Position numbers and translations under genes: made by a program
Origin: Nitrospirae bacterium MYbinv3
GTDB lineage: Bacteria > Nitrospirota > Thermodesulfovibrionia > Thermodesulfovibrionales > Magnetobacteriaceae
Length of the DNA: 34,465 bases
Reading direction: 5' to 3'
Assembly (NCBI GenBank): GCA_002753395.1
Contig: PEAB01000036.1
Coordinates: forward strand, 1-34,465
Notes under the pieces: generated by a model
Seen by the model: only the letters and a program-made list of their open reading frames with translations
The model's database searches: none
Told to the model about the DNA's origin: nothing
Shown here: positions 33,250 to 34,465 of the stretch, one piece after another
How positions within the stretch are numbered: position 1 is the stretch's first letter
How the letters are laid out: each line of letters opens with the position of its first letter

Positions 33250-34088
33250 AATGTAAAAATCCGCTCTCTAATGTAGCTTCTAATCGGCCTGTCATAACCC
33301 TTCTAAGCGACTTTGGTCTTGTTGATTCCTTTGTTGCGCAGATGAAAGGGGTGATATTGGCAATCAATCCGTTGGCAACGCTGGTTGACGTTACACATCT
33401 GATAAAACCTTACAGCATCGTTGAGGCTGCTATGACGATAGGATCAAGTTTTAGTGTCTTTCCGGCGGGGACGATTCATCTATCAGTGGTTGACCCAGGG
33501 GTGGGTTCAAGCCGTCGTCCCATTGTTGTGGTCACAGAGGACTATTACTTTGTAGGCCCTGACAACGGTATCTTTTCGTATATATACACACAGAGGGCAG
33601 GCGGGCTTGAGGTCTACCACATAACAGCCTCTGAATACCTGCGCAACCCATCAGGGAGGACATTTCACGGCAGAGACATATTTGCCCCCCTTGCAGCGCA
33701 TCTCAGCACCGATCTAATGCCGCAGAGACTTGGCCCCAGGATTGATGACTTTGTTGTACTAGATATCCCCACACCTGTAATTGATAACATCCTAAAGATT
33801 ATCAAAGGCCAGGTCATCTACATAGACCATTTTGGCAACTGCATAACAAATATAGATGAGAAATCTATAAGTTCGATACTGCACGGTATAGACAATAAAG
33901 ACCTGCATATCGTCTTCCGGGACAGAGAGATACCCTTTAAGTGTTGTTATCAAGAGGCTGAGTCTCAACAGTTGTGTGTCCTACTCAACAGCAGCGGGTC
34001 TTTGGAGTTGTTTGTCAACCAAGGCAGTGCCTCCAAACTGTTTGACATAACGGTTGGGCAGAGGATAGAGATCTTCATCCCTCGTTGA
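33243..34088 (+). CDS. SAM hydroxide adenosyltransferase/DUF62 family protein, start codon uncertain
   Basis: It hydrolyses S-adenosylmethionine to adenosine and methionine in studied members. The first ATG is at 33342, but the conserved N-terminus (PVITLLSDFGLVDSFVAQ before MKGVILAINP) lies upstream in the same open frame, with no ATG, GTG or TTG. The most upstream plausible codon is CTG at 33243; ATA at 33294 is another. VDPGVGSSRRPI, FVGPDNGIFS, FHGRDIFAPLAAH and YIDHFGNCITNI give the Asp-Arg-His centre. Two nearby ATGs (33251, 33271) are in other frames and hit stops at once. Follows pyrD by seven bases of overlap at most. Confidence 0.8.
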   Translation: MLKCKNPLSNVASNRPVITLLSDFGLVDSFVAQMKGVILAINPLATLVDVTHLIKPYSIVEAAMTIGSSFSVFPAGTIHLSVVDPGVGSSRRPIVVVTEDYYFVGPDNGIFSYIYTQRAGGLEVYHITASEYLRNPSGRTFHGRDIFAPLAAHLSTDLMPQRLGPRIDDFVVLDIPTPVIDNILKIIKGQVIYIDHFGNCITNIDEKSISSILHGIDNKDLHIVFRDREIPFKCCYQEAESQQLCVLLNSSGSLELFVNQGSASKLFDITVGQRIEIFIPR

Positions 34089-34180
34089 ACACACTGGGAT
34101 ATTTAACGATACCATGTATACTAAACTAAATGGAGTTTGCAAAAATTTTGACCTTGACATCCAATAACATGAAATTATCA

Positions 34181-34198
34181 TTCCTGCGAAAGCAGGAA
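34181..34198. repeat. GAAA-tetraloop hairpin repeat, second copy
   Basis: TTCCTGC-GAAA-GCAGGAA, identical to 6272-6289, including flanking TCA and TCTAT. Confidence 0.7.
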
Positions 34199-34349
34199 TC
34201 TATGCGTATTGACGGGATTACGGAGTGGATTCCCGCTTACGCGCATATGCGTCAACTTAAGGATAATGCCTCCAGAGTTTCCATATAGTTGGCTCTATTT
34301 TTTCGTTTCTCATAACAACAGTGTTTAATGAATTGTTGTATGATTAAAT

Positions 34350-34372
34350 GGTAGTCCTGTAAAGGTAGTGAT
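34350..34372. mobile_element. Half copy of the MITE-like element
   Basis: GGTAGTCCTGTAAAGGTAGTG followed by AT matches the left end of the 102-bp elements. The inner part and the right end are missing. Confidence 0.55.
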
Positions 34373-34382
34373 GGCGCTATTT

Positions 34383-34410
34383 TTGTTCTTAATGGCTGAT
34401 TTGCTATAAT
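34383..34410 (+). promoter_or_regulatory. Promoter for a gene running off the right edge
   Basis: TTGTTC (34383-34388), a 16-bp spacer and perfect TATAAT (34405-34410), 33 bases before the ATG at 34444. Confidence 0.5.
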
Positions 34411-34443
34411 ACATTGAGAATTTATTTGAAGCAGACTGTATTT

Positions 34444-34465
34444 ATGACTTGCATACAATGTGGTT
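34444..34465 (+). CDS. Start of a gene cut by the window edge
   Basis: ATG at 34444 and six further codons (MTCIQCG), showing a Cys-x2-Cys. Only the promoter upstream and this Cys pair suggest a real gene, possibly a zinc-ribbon protein. No clear SD. Confidence 0.3.

Larger units (their letters stand above)
34089..34443. other. Repeat-rich intergenic region at the right edge
   Basis: 355 bases without a supported gene. Contains the GAAA-loop hairpin at 34181-34198 (identical to 6272-6289), a related diverged palindrome near 34220-34260, a half copy of the MITE-like end at 34350-34372, and a promoter at 34383-34410. Confidence 0.6.

Noticed and set aside
1-34465. CRISPR arrays, rRNA genes and riboswitches.
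   Set aside because: No regularly spaced direct repeats, rRNA motifs or recognisable riboswitch cores were seen.

Overview
This window is a bacterial chromosome segment dominated by one long minus-strand superoperon. From a strong promoter near 23.82-23.85 kb it reads tRNA-Tyr, tRNA-Gly, tRNA-Thr, tuf, then the S10, spc and alpha ribosomal-protein genes down to rpoA and rplQ (about 23.8 to 7.0 kb). The gene order is the standard bacterial one, but adk is missing between secY and map, and tuf is joined directly to rpsJ without rpsL/rpsG/fusA. Type II secretion pseudopilin gspG, a DHOD 1B pair (pyrK/pyrD), zinc-type S4, S14, L24 and L36, and the UROD/MetE-like-tmk-holB-ricT-metG cluster suggest a Gram-negative, probably anaerobic lineage. 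My best guess is Nitrospirota (Thermodesulfovibrionia or Magnetobacterium-like). That guess comes from remembered gene content, not from a tree.

Layout. 0-1.06 kb: an ISLre2-type transposase remnant broken by two in-frame stops. 1.1-5.8 kb: an accessory block. Two paralogous membrane/coiled-coil genes (1138-1569 and 5329-5793, both plus strand) bracket a minus-strand phage- or plasmid-like replication cassette (winged-helix protein, DnaC-like loader, small Cys/HTH protein), an extremely AT-rich intergenic region with a 102-bp MITE-like element, and a reverse transcriptase fragment fused to a MutS domain I-like tail. 5.8-6.43 kb: dispersed palindromic repeats. 6.43-6.93 kb: leuD with its own extended -10 promoter. 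7.05-23.4 kb: the translation/transcription superoperon, ending after rplQ in a tiny membrane ORF that may be a selenoprotein. 23.43-23.78 kb: three tRNAs. 24.06-24.49 kb: gspG. 24.64-30.68 kb: a minus-strand operon made of a MetE/UROD-like gene (with an in-frame UAG), tmk, holB, ricT and metG. 31.06-34.09 kb: a plus-strand operon made of greA, pyrK, pyrD and a SAM hydrolase (DUF62). The right edge holds more repeats, a promoter and the first codons of another gene.

The core genes supply ribosome assembly, transcription (rpoA, greA), secretion (secY), initiation (infA), N-terminal processing (map), dTMP and pyrimidine supply (tmk, pyrK/pyrD) and clamp loading (holB). The unusual material is the truncated RT-MutS fusion with its replication cassette, the candidate selenoprotein, two dispersed repeat families, several promoters placed so close to the start codon that the mRNA would be nearly leaderless, and the recurrence of in-frame nonsense codons in otherwise intact frames.
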